A stretch of DNA of 57,612 nucleotides from Planctomycetota bacterium (lineage in GTDB: Bacteria > Planctomycetota > J058 > JAJDCP01), in assembly GCA_029260765.1 (NCBI GenBank), contig JAJDCP010000061.1, forward strand, positions 1-57,612, read 5' to 3'. Numbering within the stretch: the stretch's first letter is position 1; each line of letters begins with the position of its first letter. The notes under the pieces were generated by a model, which saw nothing but the letters and a program-made list of their open reading frames with translations, made no database searches and had not been told where the DNA came from. The translations under genes were made by a program, and so were the position numbers. This document shows, one piece after another, positions 44,116-55,206 of the stretch.

Positions 44116-45651
44116 TCAGCGGATCTTGCCGAGGGTGGTGGCGCCGACCACAGGCTCGGGGACCACATGCTCGCCGTTCTGGAACGCCGACACGAAGCCG
44201 TCCTCGCTGACCGTGATGATGACATGTTTCTGCGCGCCCAGAAAGCTGGAGATCCGGATCGCCGAGTTGTGCCGGGCCCCGAACTGGAAACGCTCTTCTC
44301 CGCAGGGCTGTGGCGCCAGGATCGCCCCGACAGTCTCGATCACCCCTACAGGGTTGATGATCACTGCACCATCGAGCGCCGCCCAGTCGGCCACCATGCC
44401 GATGGGACACGTCCCGAGCCTGCGGCTCTCGTTCGAGCCGACGAAGTCGATGCAGGTCCGTTGCAAGATCGGCTGCAGCTCCTCTCGTGCCCGGCAGAGG
44501 ATGAACATAGCCCCCTTACCCCGCGCGCGCAGCTCAGAGACCACCTTGATGATCGCCTCGATGGTAGACTTGCTTCGGCAACCCGCCTCGACGGCAGCTT
44601 GGCGGGCCGTGACCATCGGTGCCACCGCACTCTCGAAGCAGAACTGCCCCTCGCGCAGATCGACGATGCGGCGCGAGCCGACGTCGATCGAGCCCCGGCC
44701 GGGACCGGTGATGCGTAGCGTAGGCTTGACCCCGATCCAGGGGGCGCGCCACTCACGCCCCGGGCGCCCGCCTGCCACAACGGCGTCGATGAACTCGCGT
44801 GCGTCGGAAAACCCGACGGTCTGGCGGGCAGGCTGACGCACGATGCCGTGGATGCCGTGCTGGCTGGCGAGCAGAAAGCGCTCTTCGGCATCGGTCAACG
44901 ACAGCAGCTTCAAGAAGGTACGGATGTGCAGACTGTCCCAGGAATAGCTGTCGCCGAAGCTGCAGACGCGGCTCTCGGAGCTGACGCTGTCGATGATGTT
45001 GCGCTCGCCGGTGTAGATCAGCCCCCCATTGATGTGTTTCTTCTCCATCGTGATCTGGGCCGCGCGCCGGAAGCGCTCAAGCACGTGCAGGAATCGGCTC
45101 ATCGAGCCCAACTCGAACAAGGGCCCGGCGAAAAACTCGATCAGCGCGCTCTCGACCACGCCCGCCGTCAGCGCCACCAAACGGTCGCCCATGCTGATAC
45201 CCGTGGGCTGCGCAGTCTCTTTGCGGGTCTCCTCCCAAGCTCGGGCGATGCGGGAAAAGAAGTTGCGCACAACCCGCGCCAGGAGGGCCGGGATGTAGTT
45301 CTCTTCCATGCGAGCACCCGGCAGGCCTTCGTAGCCATACAGCCACTCACCAGCCTTGAACCCCGTCAGCAGGTCTGGGGCGTACACGATCCACTGCACG
45401 GGAAAGCTCTCTCCGGGTAGCGGTTCCGGCGAGGTTCCCCCGATCCAATCGGTGGGCTTGAGCGTGCGGAAGATATGAAAGTGGCGCAGCTCATCGCCTT
45501 CGAGGGGCGGGAAGCGCAGCTCGGTCGTGTCGGCGAGGTGGGTCCATACAAAGACATTGCGGCTGATCGCGCGATGCCGGAACAGACCGCCGAGCACATC
45601 GTGCAGAGCGGCCAGCACGGCAAGCGTCTGTTCTCTATGGGTGTCGGGCAT
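44116..45651 (-). CDS. Diadenylate cyclase-like (DAC/DisA_N) domain protein
   Basis: 511 residues. The C-terminal 120 residues resemble the DAC domain that makes c-di-AMP from two ATP: DGAVII (D427, G428, A429) corresponds to the DGA motif, GARHNSAI (R460, H461, N462) to the RHR motif, and VIITVSEDGFVSAFQNGE to the following strands. The third catalytic-motif residue is Asn instead of Arg. The N-terminal 400 residues are not recognised; they contain a helical region (LLARVVRNFFSRIARAWEET) and a middle part with SRRIVDLREGQFCFES. Last gene of the five-gene operon; ATG 45651 lies 41 bp after the dihydropyrimidinase stop. Cyclase activity is inference; a degenerate, nucleotide-sensing role is possible. 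Confidence 0.65.
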   Translation of the reverse strand: MPDTHREQTLAVLAALHDVLGGLFRHRAISRNVFVWTHLADTTELRFPPLEGDELRHFHIFRTLKPTDWIGGTSPEPLPGESFPVQWIVYAPDLLTGFKAGEWLYGYEGLPGARMEENYIPALLARVVRNFFSRIARAWEETRKETAQPTGISMGDRLVALTAGVVESALIEFFAGPLFELGSMSRFLHVLERFRRAAQITMEKKHINGGLIYTGERNIIDSVSSESRVCSFGDSYSWDSLHIRTFLKLLSLTDAEERFLLASQHGIHGIVRQPARQTVGFSDAREFIDAVVAGGRPGREWRAPWIGVKPTLRITGPGRGSIDVGSRRIVDLREGQFCFESAVAPMVTARQAAVEAGCRSKSTIEAIIKVVSELRARGKGAMFILCRAREELQPILQRTCIDFVGSNESRRLGTCPIGMVADWAALDGAVIINPVGVIETVGAILAPQPCGEERFQFGARHNSAIRISSFLGAQKHVIITVSEDGFVSAFQNGEHVVPEPVVGATTLGKIR

Positions 45652-45692
45652 TCCGTCATCCAGCTTGGGAATCAGAGTCAGGCCCCGCCCTG

Positions 45693-48042
<2,350 letters not shown>

Positions 48043-48044
48043 GC

Positions 48045-50717
48045 TCAAACGGAAGCCTGCCGCGCGCGCCATCGCTTCCTGAGGTAGTCGCAGCCGAAGA
48101 TCAGAGGGATCCCGAGCCACGCCAACAGGTAGATGCCGGGACTGACCGGCGCCGTGCCCAGCACCGTTTGCAGGGGAGGGAAATAGAGCACACCCCAGGA
48201 GAAGACGATCTGGATCGCGATGCCCGCCAGCATCAGCCGGTTTGCGAACAGGCCGCGGTCGAGTCCTGAGCGGAGCGCGAAGCGCCGCCCGATGAGGTTG
48301 CCGATCTGCATCAGCAGAATACTCGACAGGGCGACGCCGGTGGCGGCGCGGTACACCATGTCCGTGCTGGGCGGGATCTCTCCGTAGCTCCAGCCACCGA
48401 GGCTGAGCACCAGGAAGAACAAGAACATCGACCAGCCGGCCTCCAGCAGTCCGAGGAAGAAGTAGCTGTGGGCCACCACGCGAAAGCTGAGCAGGCCCTC
48501 TCCCCGCGCGCGGGGCGGGCTCTGCATCTGCTCGCTGTCACTGGGCTCTTGCCCCAGCGCCATCGAGGGGATGATGTCAGTGCCCAGGTCTATAGCCAGG
48601 ATCTGGATCACGGTCATCGCCAGAGGCACGCGCAGCAAGATGTAGAGCAGGTAGGGCAGAATCTCGGGACCATTGCTGACCAGCACATAGTTGGTGAACT
48701 TGCGGATGTTCGCATAGACCGTGCGCCCCTCTTCGACACCGTCGACGATCGAGGCGAAGTTGTCGTCGAGCAGCACCACCTGGGCAGACTCCCGCGCCAC
48801 GTCGGTGCCGCTGCCCAGAGCGATGCCCACATCGGCTGCCTTCAAGGCGGGCGCGTCGTTGACCCCATCGCCGGTCATCGCTACGACCAGATCCATCTCT
48901 TTGAGGGCCGCGACGATCTGCATCTTCTGTTCGGGGCTGGTGCGCGCAAAGACCCGCACTCCCCGCTCCAGCTCTGCGGTCAGCTCTGACTGGCGCAGCT
49001 TACGGAGCTGATCTCCTGAAAGGAAACACCCCTCCCCGGGCTCGTCGGGGAGGATCCCCGCCTTGCGGGCGATCGCGAGGGCGGTGTCCGGGTGGTCCCC
49101 GGTGATCATGATGACTTGTATGCCCGCTTGCCGGCAGCGTTCCACAGCACCAGGGACCTCCGCCCGAAGCGGATCCTCGACACCCAGGAAGCCCTGGAAG
49201 ATCAGCCCGTGTTCCAGCGGCTCCGAATCCTCGCCGAACTCCTCCTCGTCCGCCATGGGGCGCGAAGCGACCGCGATCACCCGCAGGCCCTGCTGCGCCA
49301 GCCCGCGCAGGGTCTGCTCCGCCGCCTCGAGCGCTTGCGCCTCTGCCGGCAGGCAGGCATTGCCGTCCGCCAGCCCGCTGAGCAACGGCCGCAGGGCCTC
49401 CCAGGCACCCTTGACCGCAAACGTGCGCTGGCCCTGCACGAGCCCGACACCCGCCGCACGACGCCGCGCCACCTCGAAGGGGAAGTGATGCGTGGGCTGC
49501 ATGAGCTCTTCGGATGGGGGGAACCCCTCCTGCTCGGCATACCTGGCGACGGCCACGTCCAGCGGGTCACCGAGCAGGCCGTCTTCAGCTTGACGCACGT
49601 CCGAGGCGAGCAACGCCAGCAAACAGAGCCTGCGCGTATCGAGGGGAGCTTCGAGGCGCGCGCCGGAGAGCCGGGTCAGAGAGAGGCGGTTCTCGGTCAA
49701 CGTGCCTGTCTTGTCCGTGCAGACCACATGTACGGCGCCGAGTCCCTCGACAGCGCTCAGGCGGCGGACCAACACGTTCTTCTTCGCCATGCGCAGGCTG
49801 CCCATCGCCAGCGCCAGGGTGAATGTCGGCAAGAGGCCTTCAGGGACGTTGGCGACGATGATTCCCATCATGAACACCAGATTCATCCACAAAGAACGGC
49901 CGGCGAAAACTCCATACAGGAAGAAGGACAAGCCCATACCGATGGCGATCACCGTCAAGACGCGCACCATCTGGGCCGTGGCGTGCTCCAGCGGCGAAGG
50001 ATCCTTGCGCACCGTCCCCGAGAGGTGTGCCAGCCGACCAAACTCGGTGCGCAAGCCGGTGGCGAAGACGACAGCCTCGCCGGAGCCGCGCTGCACAGAG
50101 CAGCCGCCAAAGACCAGATTGTCGGCCTCAGACGCCCCTTGCTCCTCACCGCAAGCAGCCGCCTGCAGGCTCAGAGGCTGAGACTCTCCGGTCAGCGGTG
50201 CGTTGTTGACCAGCAGGCGATCTGCGAGCACCAGCCGCGCGTCCGCGGGCACGCGGTCGCCTTCGCGCAACAACAGAACGTCGCCCGGGACCAGTCGCTC
50301 GGCCAGGATCTGCTGGGTGTTGTCCGCGCGGCGCACCCAGACCTTTTGGGGAAGAAAGCGGCCCAGCGCCTCCATCGCCCGCTCAGCCCGGTACTCCTGA
50401 AAAAAGCTGAACGCCGCATTCAACAGGGAGACTCCGAGCAGAGCCCCCCCCAGCAGGCCCATGTTCTCGCCGGGCTGGATGGCGTCGGCGAGGAAGCAGA
50501 CACCGGCCGCGCCGATCAACAACAGCGTGAAAAAGTTGGTGAATTGCTTGGCGAGGTTGCGCAGCCATTTGTAGGGATCAGCCATCTCCAGGCTGTTGGG
50601 GCCGACTTCGCGCAGGCGCTCTTCGACCTCGGCTTCACTCAGACCAGCCTGGTGCGACCGGAGCGCGGCGAACACGGCGTCGCTCGAGAGATGTTGAATC
50701 TGCTGGGGTCCGCTCAT
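48045..50717 (-). CDS. P-type cation ATPase, type II, Na,K-ATPase-like
   Basis: 890 residues. Actuator TGES (176-179), phosphorylation site DKTGT (D335), hinge TGDGVNDAPALKAADVG, and about ten membrane helices. The M4 motif VANVPEGLLPTFTLALAMG has PEGLL as in animal Na+,K+-ATPases rather than the PEGLP of Ca2+ pumps, and M6 reads ILAIDLGTDIIPSMALGQEP, also of Na,K-ATPase type (D-L-G-T-D). ATP-driven export of Na+ or another cation with possible K+ counter-transport is likely, but bacterial members are little studied. ATG 50717 overlaps the Usp-like gene stop (ATGA), an alternative ATG lies at 50729. Coupled on both sides. Confidence 0.93.
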   Translation of the reverse strand: MSGPQQIQHLSSDAVFAALRSHQAGLSEAEVEERLREVGPNSLEMADPYKWLRNLAKQFTNFFTLLLIGAAGVCFLADAIQPGENMGLLGGALLGVSLLNAAFSFFQEYRAERAMEALGRFLPQKVWVRRADNTQQILAERLVPGDVLLLREGDRVPADARLVLADRLLVNNAPLTGESQPLSLQAAACGEEQGASEADNLVFGGCSVQRGSGEAVVFATGLRTEFGRLAHLSGTVRKDPSPLEHATAQMVRVLTVIAIGMGLSFFLYGVFAGRSLWMNLVFMMGIIVANVPEGLLPTFTLALAMGSLRMAKKNVLVRRLSAVEGLGAVHVVCTDKTGTLTENRLSLTRLSGARLEAPLDTRRLCLLALLASDVRQAEDGLLGDPLDVAVARYAEQEGFPPSEELMQPTHHFPFEVARRRAAGVGLVQGQRTFAVKGAWEALRPLLSGLADGNACLPAEAQALEAAEQTLRGLAQQGLRVIAVASRPMADEEEFGEDSEPLEHGLIFQGFLGVEDPLRAEVPGAVERCRQAGIQVIMITGDHPDTALAIARKAGILPDEPGEGCFLSGDQLRKLRQSELTAELERGVRVFARTSPEQKMQIVAALKEMDLVVAMTGDGVNDAPALKAADVGIALGSGTDVARESAQVVLLDDNFASIVDGVEEGRTVYANIRKFTNYVLVSNGPEILPYLLYILLRVPLAMTVIQILAIDLGTDIIPSMALGQEPSDSEQMQSPPRARGEGLLSFRVVAHSYFFLGLLEAGWSMFLFFLVLSLGGWSYGEIPPSTDMVYRAATGVALSSILLMQIGNLIGRRFALRSGLDRGLFANRLMLAGIAIQIVFSWGVLYFPPLQTVLGTAPVSPGIYLLAWLGIPLIFGCDYLRKRWRARQASV

Positions 50718-51541
50718 GGTCCTCGGCATACCCCCACATCACAGGGTGCGTCGGCCAGGATCTTCTCGATCGGGTTGTGGCGGAGATGCAGCGAGCGTTC
50801 CGACGCCCCCATCACGATCATCTCGCTGTTGAGCTTGTCCGCATGCCAGAGGATCTCACGGCCCCAGTCCTGCGAGACCACCACCCGGCCATCGAGCAAG
50901 AAGCCGCCGTCCGGGCAGCGTTGACGCACATCGTCCAGCACGTCGCGCAAGTACAGCCAGCCTTGTTTCTTGAGTCCGCGGCGCGTGTCTTGCGACACGT
51001 GCAGGAAGCGCATCCTCCCCAAGGGCATGATGCGCAGCAGTTGGACGGACTCTGCCAGGGGCAGGAAGTGGCTGATGAAGGGCCAGGCGGCCCCGATCCC
51101 GCGCGGATGCCCCGAGAGCGGAATCAGAAAGCGGCGCGGAAAACCCAGCAGCCCGGGCTTCACCACCCGCAGGGCGATCACATCGTAGCGCCCAAGCTTG
51201 AGCAGACGGTCCGAGACGGTTCCGCGTAGGAATCCCTTGTAGCCCGGCTCGAGCCGGACACCGCAGAGCACAAGATGGCCCTCCCCGACCGGCAGATGTC
51301 GGGTCAGGGTCGCAAACACCCCGCCGACTTCAGGCAGAATCTGCGGGTCGAACCCAAGCTGCTTGCGTTCGCAGGCCTCTTTCAGCTCATCCATGCGCCG
51401 GGCCACCCGGGCAGGGTCTGCCTGACCATCCTTGACATGCAGAATCCGCAGCCGGCGGTCGGGGTCGACCGCGGCCATGTTCAGGGCGTAATCACAGATC
51501 CAATCGCCGTTGAGGGATCCGTCGTAGACCACATGCAGCAT
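50714..51541 (-). CDS. Usp-like tandem stress protein, first gene of the operon
   Basis: 275 residues; ATG 51541 has GGAG 7 nt upstream. Two Usp-like halves: MLHVVYDGSLNGDWICDYAL with LHVKDG-type strand and VLCGVRLEPGYKGFLRGTVS, then RRFLIPLSGHPRGIGAAWPF and MIVMGASERSLHLRHNPIEK, CDVGVC. The loops where Usp proteins bind ATP are present in altered form in each half. Usp-like regulators are often linked to ion transport; overlap with the ATPase gene suggests it controls the pump. Promoter region lies in the long gap upstream. Confidence 0.75.
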   Translation of the reverse strand: MLHVVYDGSLNGDWICDYALNMAAVDPDRRLRILHVKDGQADPARVARRMDELKEACERKQLGFDPQILPEVGGVFATLTRHLPVGEGHLVLCGVRLEPGYKGFLRGTVSDRLLKLGRYDVIALRVVKPGLLGFPRRFLIPLSGHPRGIGAAWPFISHFLPLAESVQLLRIMPLGRMRFLHVSQDTRRGLKKQGWLYLRDVLDDVRQRCPDGGFLLDGRVVVSQDWGREILWHADKLNSEMIVMGASERSLHLRHNPIEKILADAPCDVGVCRGP

Positions 51542-52339
51542 GGCAACTCCGTTACTGCGCCCACTCACAGCAAATCCCGGACCATTGGGCCGTGGGCGCC
51601 GTCTGCGCAGCGGCCGGAGGTTGCATGTTTCGTTTTTTGCCCAACACGGCTGCCGATGTTACGAACGCGAAGCCCGGGGTTCACTCCAGCAGGCAAAGTC
51701 CGTCGAAAAACCCGCCCCCACTCGCGGGCTGCCCGTCGTCGTTGACGAAGCGCACAACCGCAAGCCCCTGCCCAAGAAGGCGGGCCACCGTGTGGTCTGT
51801 TTCGGGCGGGACGGTGGGGCGCAGCCTGATTCGTGATCCTGGCTGGGGTGGGAGGAGATCACCGTGCCTCAAGGACAAGTGTTGGACTGTCGGAGACTTG
51901 AATGGGCTGGAGCCGCTCTTGGGCCTGCCGCTACCACAGCCAGGGGACCAGAGTCCAGGTCCGCAGCTGCCACTGCCGATGGGTCTCTCCGAAGCGCAGC
52001 GCCAGGGCGCGCCGAGCAGTCTATGGGTCGTTTCCCATGGTGAGTTTTGATCGCGAACTGCTTCAGAAACCAGTCACCACTTGGACGCCCTGGACTCCTC
52101 GCTACCCCTGAATGAGCGCGTGGTTGGATTTTCTCTTCTGAAGAGTCGGGCCGAGGCTTCTTGGGTAACAGTCAGTTTGAGGGTACGATCCTCGCTGCGT
52201 AGCAGGCGAAGCCAGGCAATTCGGTCTCTCGTTCAAACGCACAAAGAGCAACGGCCGCTGTTGTCGCAGGACGACGACTTCCTTCGCCTGTATGCAGAGT
52301 GTATTTGCCATTGCGGGATGGCCAATGGCCCACAGGGGC

Positions 52340-52387
52340 TGTCAACGGCCACCAGAATCCGAGCCAGTTCGGCCACCAGAAACTGAG
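52340..52387. repeat. Two 24-bp direct repeats, IS21-like end scar
   Basis: Units 52340-52363 and 52364-52387 share the 12-mer CGGCCACCAGAA at the same position, and both end with a GAG. On the minus strand the reading (CTCAGTTTCTGGTGGCCG) looks like the multiple terminal repeats of IS21-family elements. No transposase remains. Confidence 0.45.
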
Positions 52388-52453
52388 CCACCTCGCCCCA
52401 ACACAACTCCGAGCTAGGATACGGCCTCCTCAACCCGGTCACCAGGCAGCCGG

Positions 52454-52901
52454 CCTGGCCGCAGAATCAAACGGAGTTGAGACCGCAAGAAATGCGTCAC
52501 GAGCAAGGCCCTACGGGCCGGGTTGAGCTTGTCGAGCTTCGTTGCTGGCGGAGTAGGCCGGGTCGGGTCTGAGCCACGCTTCTCTGCGAATGCTACCTGG
52601 GGGCAATGTTCGGTTTCTTCCGCCGCTCGGCAGGGCGGTTCAGCCCGCATGCTGACTGCCTGCGGCCTGAGCGAGTGGGGATGGCGTGCTCTCCAACGTC
52701 TCGGTGCGCATCCCGATGTCTACGGCCCGGCAGCCATTGGACACTGAGCCAGATACACGGCCACACTTTCGCGTTCGAGTGCGCCATCCACCCGCTGTGG
52801 GGCTCGGGGCCGCCGAGCCTCCCGCGGTCTTCCTGGCCGCAGCTCCAAACGGATTCGCACCCTCAGGCGCGAGTATTCGGCCCCGGTTGAGCTTGTCGAG
52901 C
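52454..52901. repeat. Pair of imperfect direct repeats
   Basis: GGTTGAGCTTGTCGAGC is identical at 52521-52537 and 52885-52901. Upstream of each copy CCTGGCCGCAG occurs (52454-52464 and 52832-52842), and downstream both have GGCGGAG-rich sequence. The copies are about 365-380 bp apart and diverged, consistent with two ends or two copies of an old element. Confidence 0.6.
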
Positions 52902-53200
52902 GGCAACCTGGCGGCGGAGCCGGGTTGGGTTTGACCCTGGTTCCCTCGTATTCTAGTTGGGGATAGCATCGATCACCGCGCTACCGACCCAGGTGATCCA
53001 TCGGCGGCATGGAGGCGAACGGTTCGAACAGGCAGACCACAACCGCAGCACCCGCGAGCATGCCCAAGATCCATAGCAGCCATGGCAACTGGGCGGTCCA
53101 ATGGCGATCAGGACGGAGATACCCAAGCTAGCCAAAGGCTACACAAATCAATGCCACAACAAGCCCAGAGGCCCGAGTGGTGCTTTGGGAGTGGCGGCTG

Positions 53201-53419
53201 CTAGGTTGTCTGGCGCCCCGGGGAGACAGCCTGCTCAGTTTCTTGCCAGAGGTCGAGCCAGAGCGCGGCCATGCCGCTGAGGTGTTGTCTGCAGCGCTCG
53301 CAGGCAAAAAGCTGGCAACGCAGCAGGCCTACTGCTTGCAGGCGTCGACGGCGCGCTGGGCATAGCGGGCCTCTCTCGAGATTGAGGGCTGCGTCTGCAG
53401 TGAGCAGGTCATGAGCCAT
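53201..53419 (-). CDS. Small zinc-finger-like (zf-HC2 type) protein
   Basis: 72 residues from ATG 53419. A basic run (CPARRRRLQAVGLLRCQLFA) leads into CERCRQHLSGMAALW; the C-x4-C-x2-C pattern with a following helix resembles short zf-HC2-like anti-sigma partners usually found beside ECF sigma genes, where a His and Cys bind zinc. It is divergent from the ECF sigma gene at 53486, which supports this reading, though no transmembrane segment follows. Start uncertain: a TTG at 53437 is in frame, neither site has a strong ribosome site. Confidence 0.45.
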   Translation of the reverse strand: MAHDLLTADAALNLERGPLCPARRRRLQAVGLLRCQLFACERCRQHLSGMAALWLDLWQETEQAVSPGRQTT

Positions 53420-53485
53420 TTCAGGGGTCCGCGCCAAAAAACCAAGCAGCCTTCAAGGTCAACGCCGCTCGCGGATCTAAAGGGT

Positions 53486-53998
53486 ATGAAGCAAGAAACA
53501 CCCTCATTTGCCGCCGTCATGGAAGAGCACTGGCCGTCGATCTTGCGGTTCTGCCGTCGCGTCGTCCAGTCGGACGTCGATGCCGAAGAGCTCGCGCAGC
53601 AGACGTTCTATCTTGGCTATCGAGCCTGGTCACGGTTCGAAGGCCGTTCCTCGTCCAAGACATGGCTGTTTCGCATCGCGATCAACGCGTGCCGCCGGTT
53701 TGTCATTGCCTCGCAACGCAGGCAGACAACCCCTTTGACAGACCCCGTCGCCAGGGCGCCCGCGCCCTGCAGGCTGGAACGGAATGAGACAAACGCCGCG
53801 CTGCATCGGGCATTGCGCGAGATCAGCCCCGCGCACCGGGCAATTCTGACGTTGTTCTATCTCGAAGGGCTCTCGGGCAAAGAAGTGGTCGAGGTTCTCG
53901 GCTGCTCTGAGGGCACGATGTGGTCCCGTCTGTATCACGCGCGGCGCGCTCTGGAGCACAGGCTCTGTCTTCAGCGAGGGAGTTTCAGCGATGCGTGA
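53486..53998 (+). CDS. ECF sigma factor
   Basis: 170 residues. Region 2: FAAVMEEHWPSILRFCRRVV, DAEELAQQTFYLGYRAWSRF, SKTWLFRIAINACRRFV (the standard ECF -10-binding helix). Region 4: ALREISPAHRAILTLFYLEG, LSGKEVVEVLGCSEGTMWSR, LYHARRALEHRL, a typical helix-turn-helix for the -35 element. ATG 53486 lies just after AAAGGG; the frame is open to 53411. Eight-base overlap with the next gene makes a coupled sigma/anti-sigma-like pair. Its targets are unknown; the small peptide gene 1 kb downstream is a candidate. Confidence 0.93.
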   Translation: MKQETPSFAAVMEEHWPSILRFCRRVVQSDVDAEELAQQTFYLGYRAWSRFEGRSSSKTWLFRIAINACRRFVIASQRRQTTPLTDPVARAPAPCRLERNETNAALHRALREISPAHRAILTLFYLEGLSGKEVVEVLGCSEGTMWSRLYHARRALEHRLCLQRGSFSDA

Positions 53999-54668
53999 AG
54001 ATCCACACCGTCTGGCGAAGGTCGCCTGCCTCAAGAGCTCAACGGGGAGCTCGTTGAGCGATGAAGAATCCCGGGTGTTGGACGCGTTCCTCCAGACAAG
54101 TGAGGGGCGCGCCTACAGGGAGGGAACCGAGCGCATGCATGAAGCTTTGCGCGCGCCGAGCCCTGGGATCCCACGCCTCGATTCTAGTGCCCTGGTGGCC
54201 CGTTTCGAGCAACAGATGAAGTCGGAGGCCCGCACCCTGTTGCAGCCCCGCAACATCCTGCGCTTGTATCTGGGTTTCGCCCTGGTGGCCCTGCTCGGAT
54301 CTGTGCTGATGTTCGTCGTGCCACACCCCAGGCACGGACTCTCCGAACGCATTCAGGGAGCCGCGATTCTGTCGACATTGATCTTGGGAGGCGCACTGGC
54401 CATTCACGTGCGGGCGCGCCGGAGAGCTCGAGATCCCCAACTCTTTCAGCGTCTCTGGAAGGCAGAAGTGGCACAGCGAGACCCGAGGCGCTACCTGGTC
54501 CTGGCGCTGGTCGTCGTATTGGTGGGCCTGGCGAGTGGCTGGGTTCAGGCTCTGGGGACTGCGGGAGGGCTCTTGTTGCTGCAGGCATTCTTGAAGGGGA
54601 AGCTCCGCAAGACGCGCCTGAAACAGGACGCCGAGTTGTGGGGCTGGTGGGAGGAGACCTTGAGATAG
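53991..54668 (+). CDS. Four-helix membrane protein, candidate anti-sigma factor
   Basis: 225 residues. N-terminal 85 residues are soluble and helical (LSDEESRVLDAFLQTSEGRA), followed by hydrophobic segments near 90-110 (LRLYLGFALVALLGSVLMFV), 122-138 (AAILSTLILGGALAIHV), and 165-200 (YLVLALVVVLVGLASGWVQA; GTAGGLLLLQAFL). The usual zinc-binding anti-sigma motif is missing. Overlap with the sigma gene (ATG 53991 inside its end) and N-terminal soluble domain with membrane anchor fit an anti-sigma factor, but the multi-helix form is unusual and the call is inference. Confidence 0.65.
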   Translation: MREDPHRLAKVACLKSSTGSSLSDEESRVLDAFLQTSEGRAYREGTERMHEALRAPSPGIPRLDSSALVARFEQQMKSEARTLLQPRNILRLYLGFALVALLGSVLMFVVPHPRHGLSERIQGAAILSTLILGGALAIHVRARRRARDPQLFQRLWKAEVAQRDPRRYLVLALVVVLVGLASGWVQALGTAGGLLLLQAFLKGKLRKTRLKQDAELWGWWEETLR

Positions 54669-54964
54669 TGTGCTCACGCTCCCGCGCTCGCACGTTCTGT
54701 TCATCGAGGAACTCTGTGATCTGGTCGGAGCGCAGCCGTCACGCGGAGTGGATTCGAACACGAAGAGCGCTCGATTTGCACATGCCGGCGCGCAGGCTCA
54801 GATCTCAGCGGAGAGCCTGATTGCCTGGCGGTTCCGGCCTGAAGTTGCAAACCATTACAAATGAATATCTTGCGTAAAATTTCCCGTTGGGCACGTCTCT
54901 TGCTAACACTCCCCGCAGACCGCGCGGAGCAACAACGCACCGCGCACAACCAGGAGATCCTATT
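54669..54964. other. Intergenic region with AT-rich block before the peptide gene
   Basis: 296 bp without a gene. The stretch 54843-54892 is clearly more AT-rich than its surroundings (contains TTGCAA, TTACAA, TAAAAT) and probably holds the promoter of the peptide gene; no pair with ideal spacing can be fixed. From there about 70 nt lead to the ribosome site AGGAG before ATG 54965. Confidence 0.5.
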
Positions 54965-55099
54965 ATGAACTTCAAGAAACTCGCTCCCAAGAACGTCAAG
55001 ACCGCCTCTTCTCGCTCCAGCGATGCGCTTGTGACCCGCGGTGCCATGTCGGTCCGCAGTGGCGTGCGCGCCGGGAGCAGCACCCCCTACATCATCTGA
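54965..55099 (+). CDS. 44-residue basic peptide, possible RiPP-like precursor
   Basis: ATG 54965 follows AGGAG by 8 nt in an isolated transcription unit. The peptide begins MNFKKLAPKNVKTASS and ends GVRAGSSTPYII; it has 9 Lys/Arg residues, 8 Ser, and no cysteine. The first 13 residues resemble Lys/Leu/Asn-rich leader sequences of ribosomally made modified peptides; the Ser/Thr/Arg-rich second half would be the core. No modification enzyme of a known class is next to it; the only close neighbour is the TPR protein 107 bp downstream. A stem-loop (AGGCC-N7-GGCCT, 55115-55131) lies just after the stop. Alternatives: a regulatory or structural small protein. Confidence 0.6.
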   Translation: MNFKKLAPKNVKTASSRSSDALVTRGAMSVRSGVRAGSSTPYII

Positions 55100-55206
55100 G
55101 ACATGACCTCCTGAAGGCCCGCCCGCGGCCTCCTGGCCACCTTCTGTGGGGACGACCGCGACGTGCGCTCTCACAGCATCGTAGACTGAAGACCTGGAGG
55201 AGACCG

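Larger units (their letters stand above)
51542..53200. other. Gene-poor stretch with decayed sequence and repeats
   Basis: About 1.66 kb with only short, incoherent open frames. Seen in it: two 24-bp direct repeats at 52340-52387, a 17-bp exact repeat at 52521 and 52885, a short membrane-helix-like open stretch without a start codon (52981-53127, minus), and a possible broken reading 51681-51878 (minus). No tRNA, CRISPR or intact transposase is seen. It separates the ion-pump operon from the sigma/peptide region and looks like an old insertion site. Confidence 0.7.

Noticed and set aside
43960..44718. Plus-strand frame with a GGAGGAGG site and Cys-rich start near 44056
   Set aside because: Most of it is antisense to the DAC-like gene, and after the first 30 codons it is an ordinary shadow. 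The Cys cluster is too short to support a gene.
51592..52050. 153-codon plus-strand frame in the gene-poor stretch
   Set aside because: Pro/Ser-rich with no hydrophobic periodicity and no ribosome site. A minus frame at 51681-51878 looks a little more protein-like but is too short and has no start signal.
52981..53127. Membrane-helix-like minus-strand stretch (LPWLLWILGMLAGAAVVVCL)
   Set aside because: Bounded by stops on both sides without a usable start codon; at best a gene remnant.
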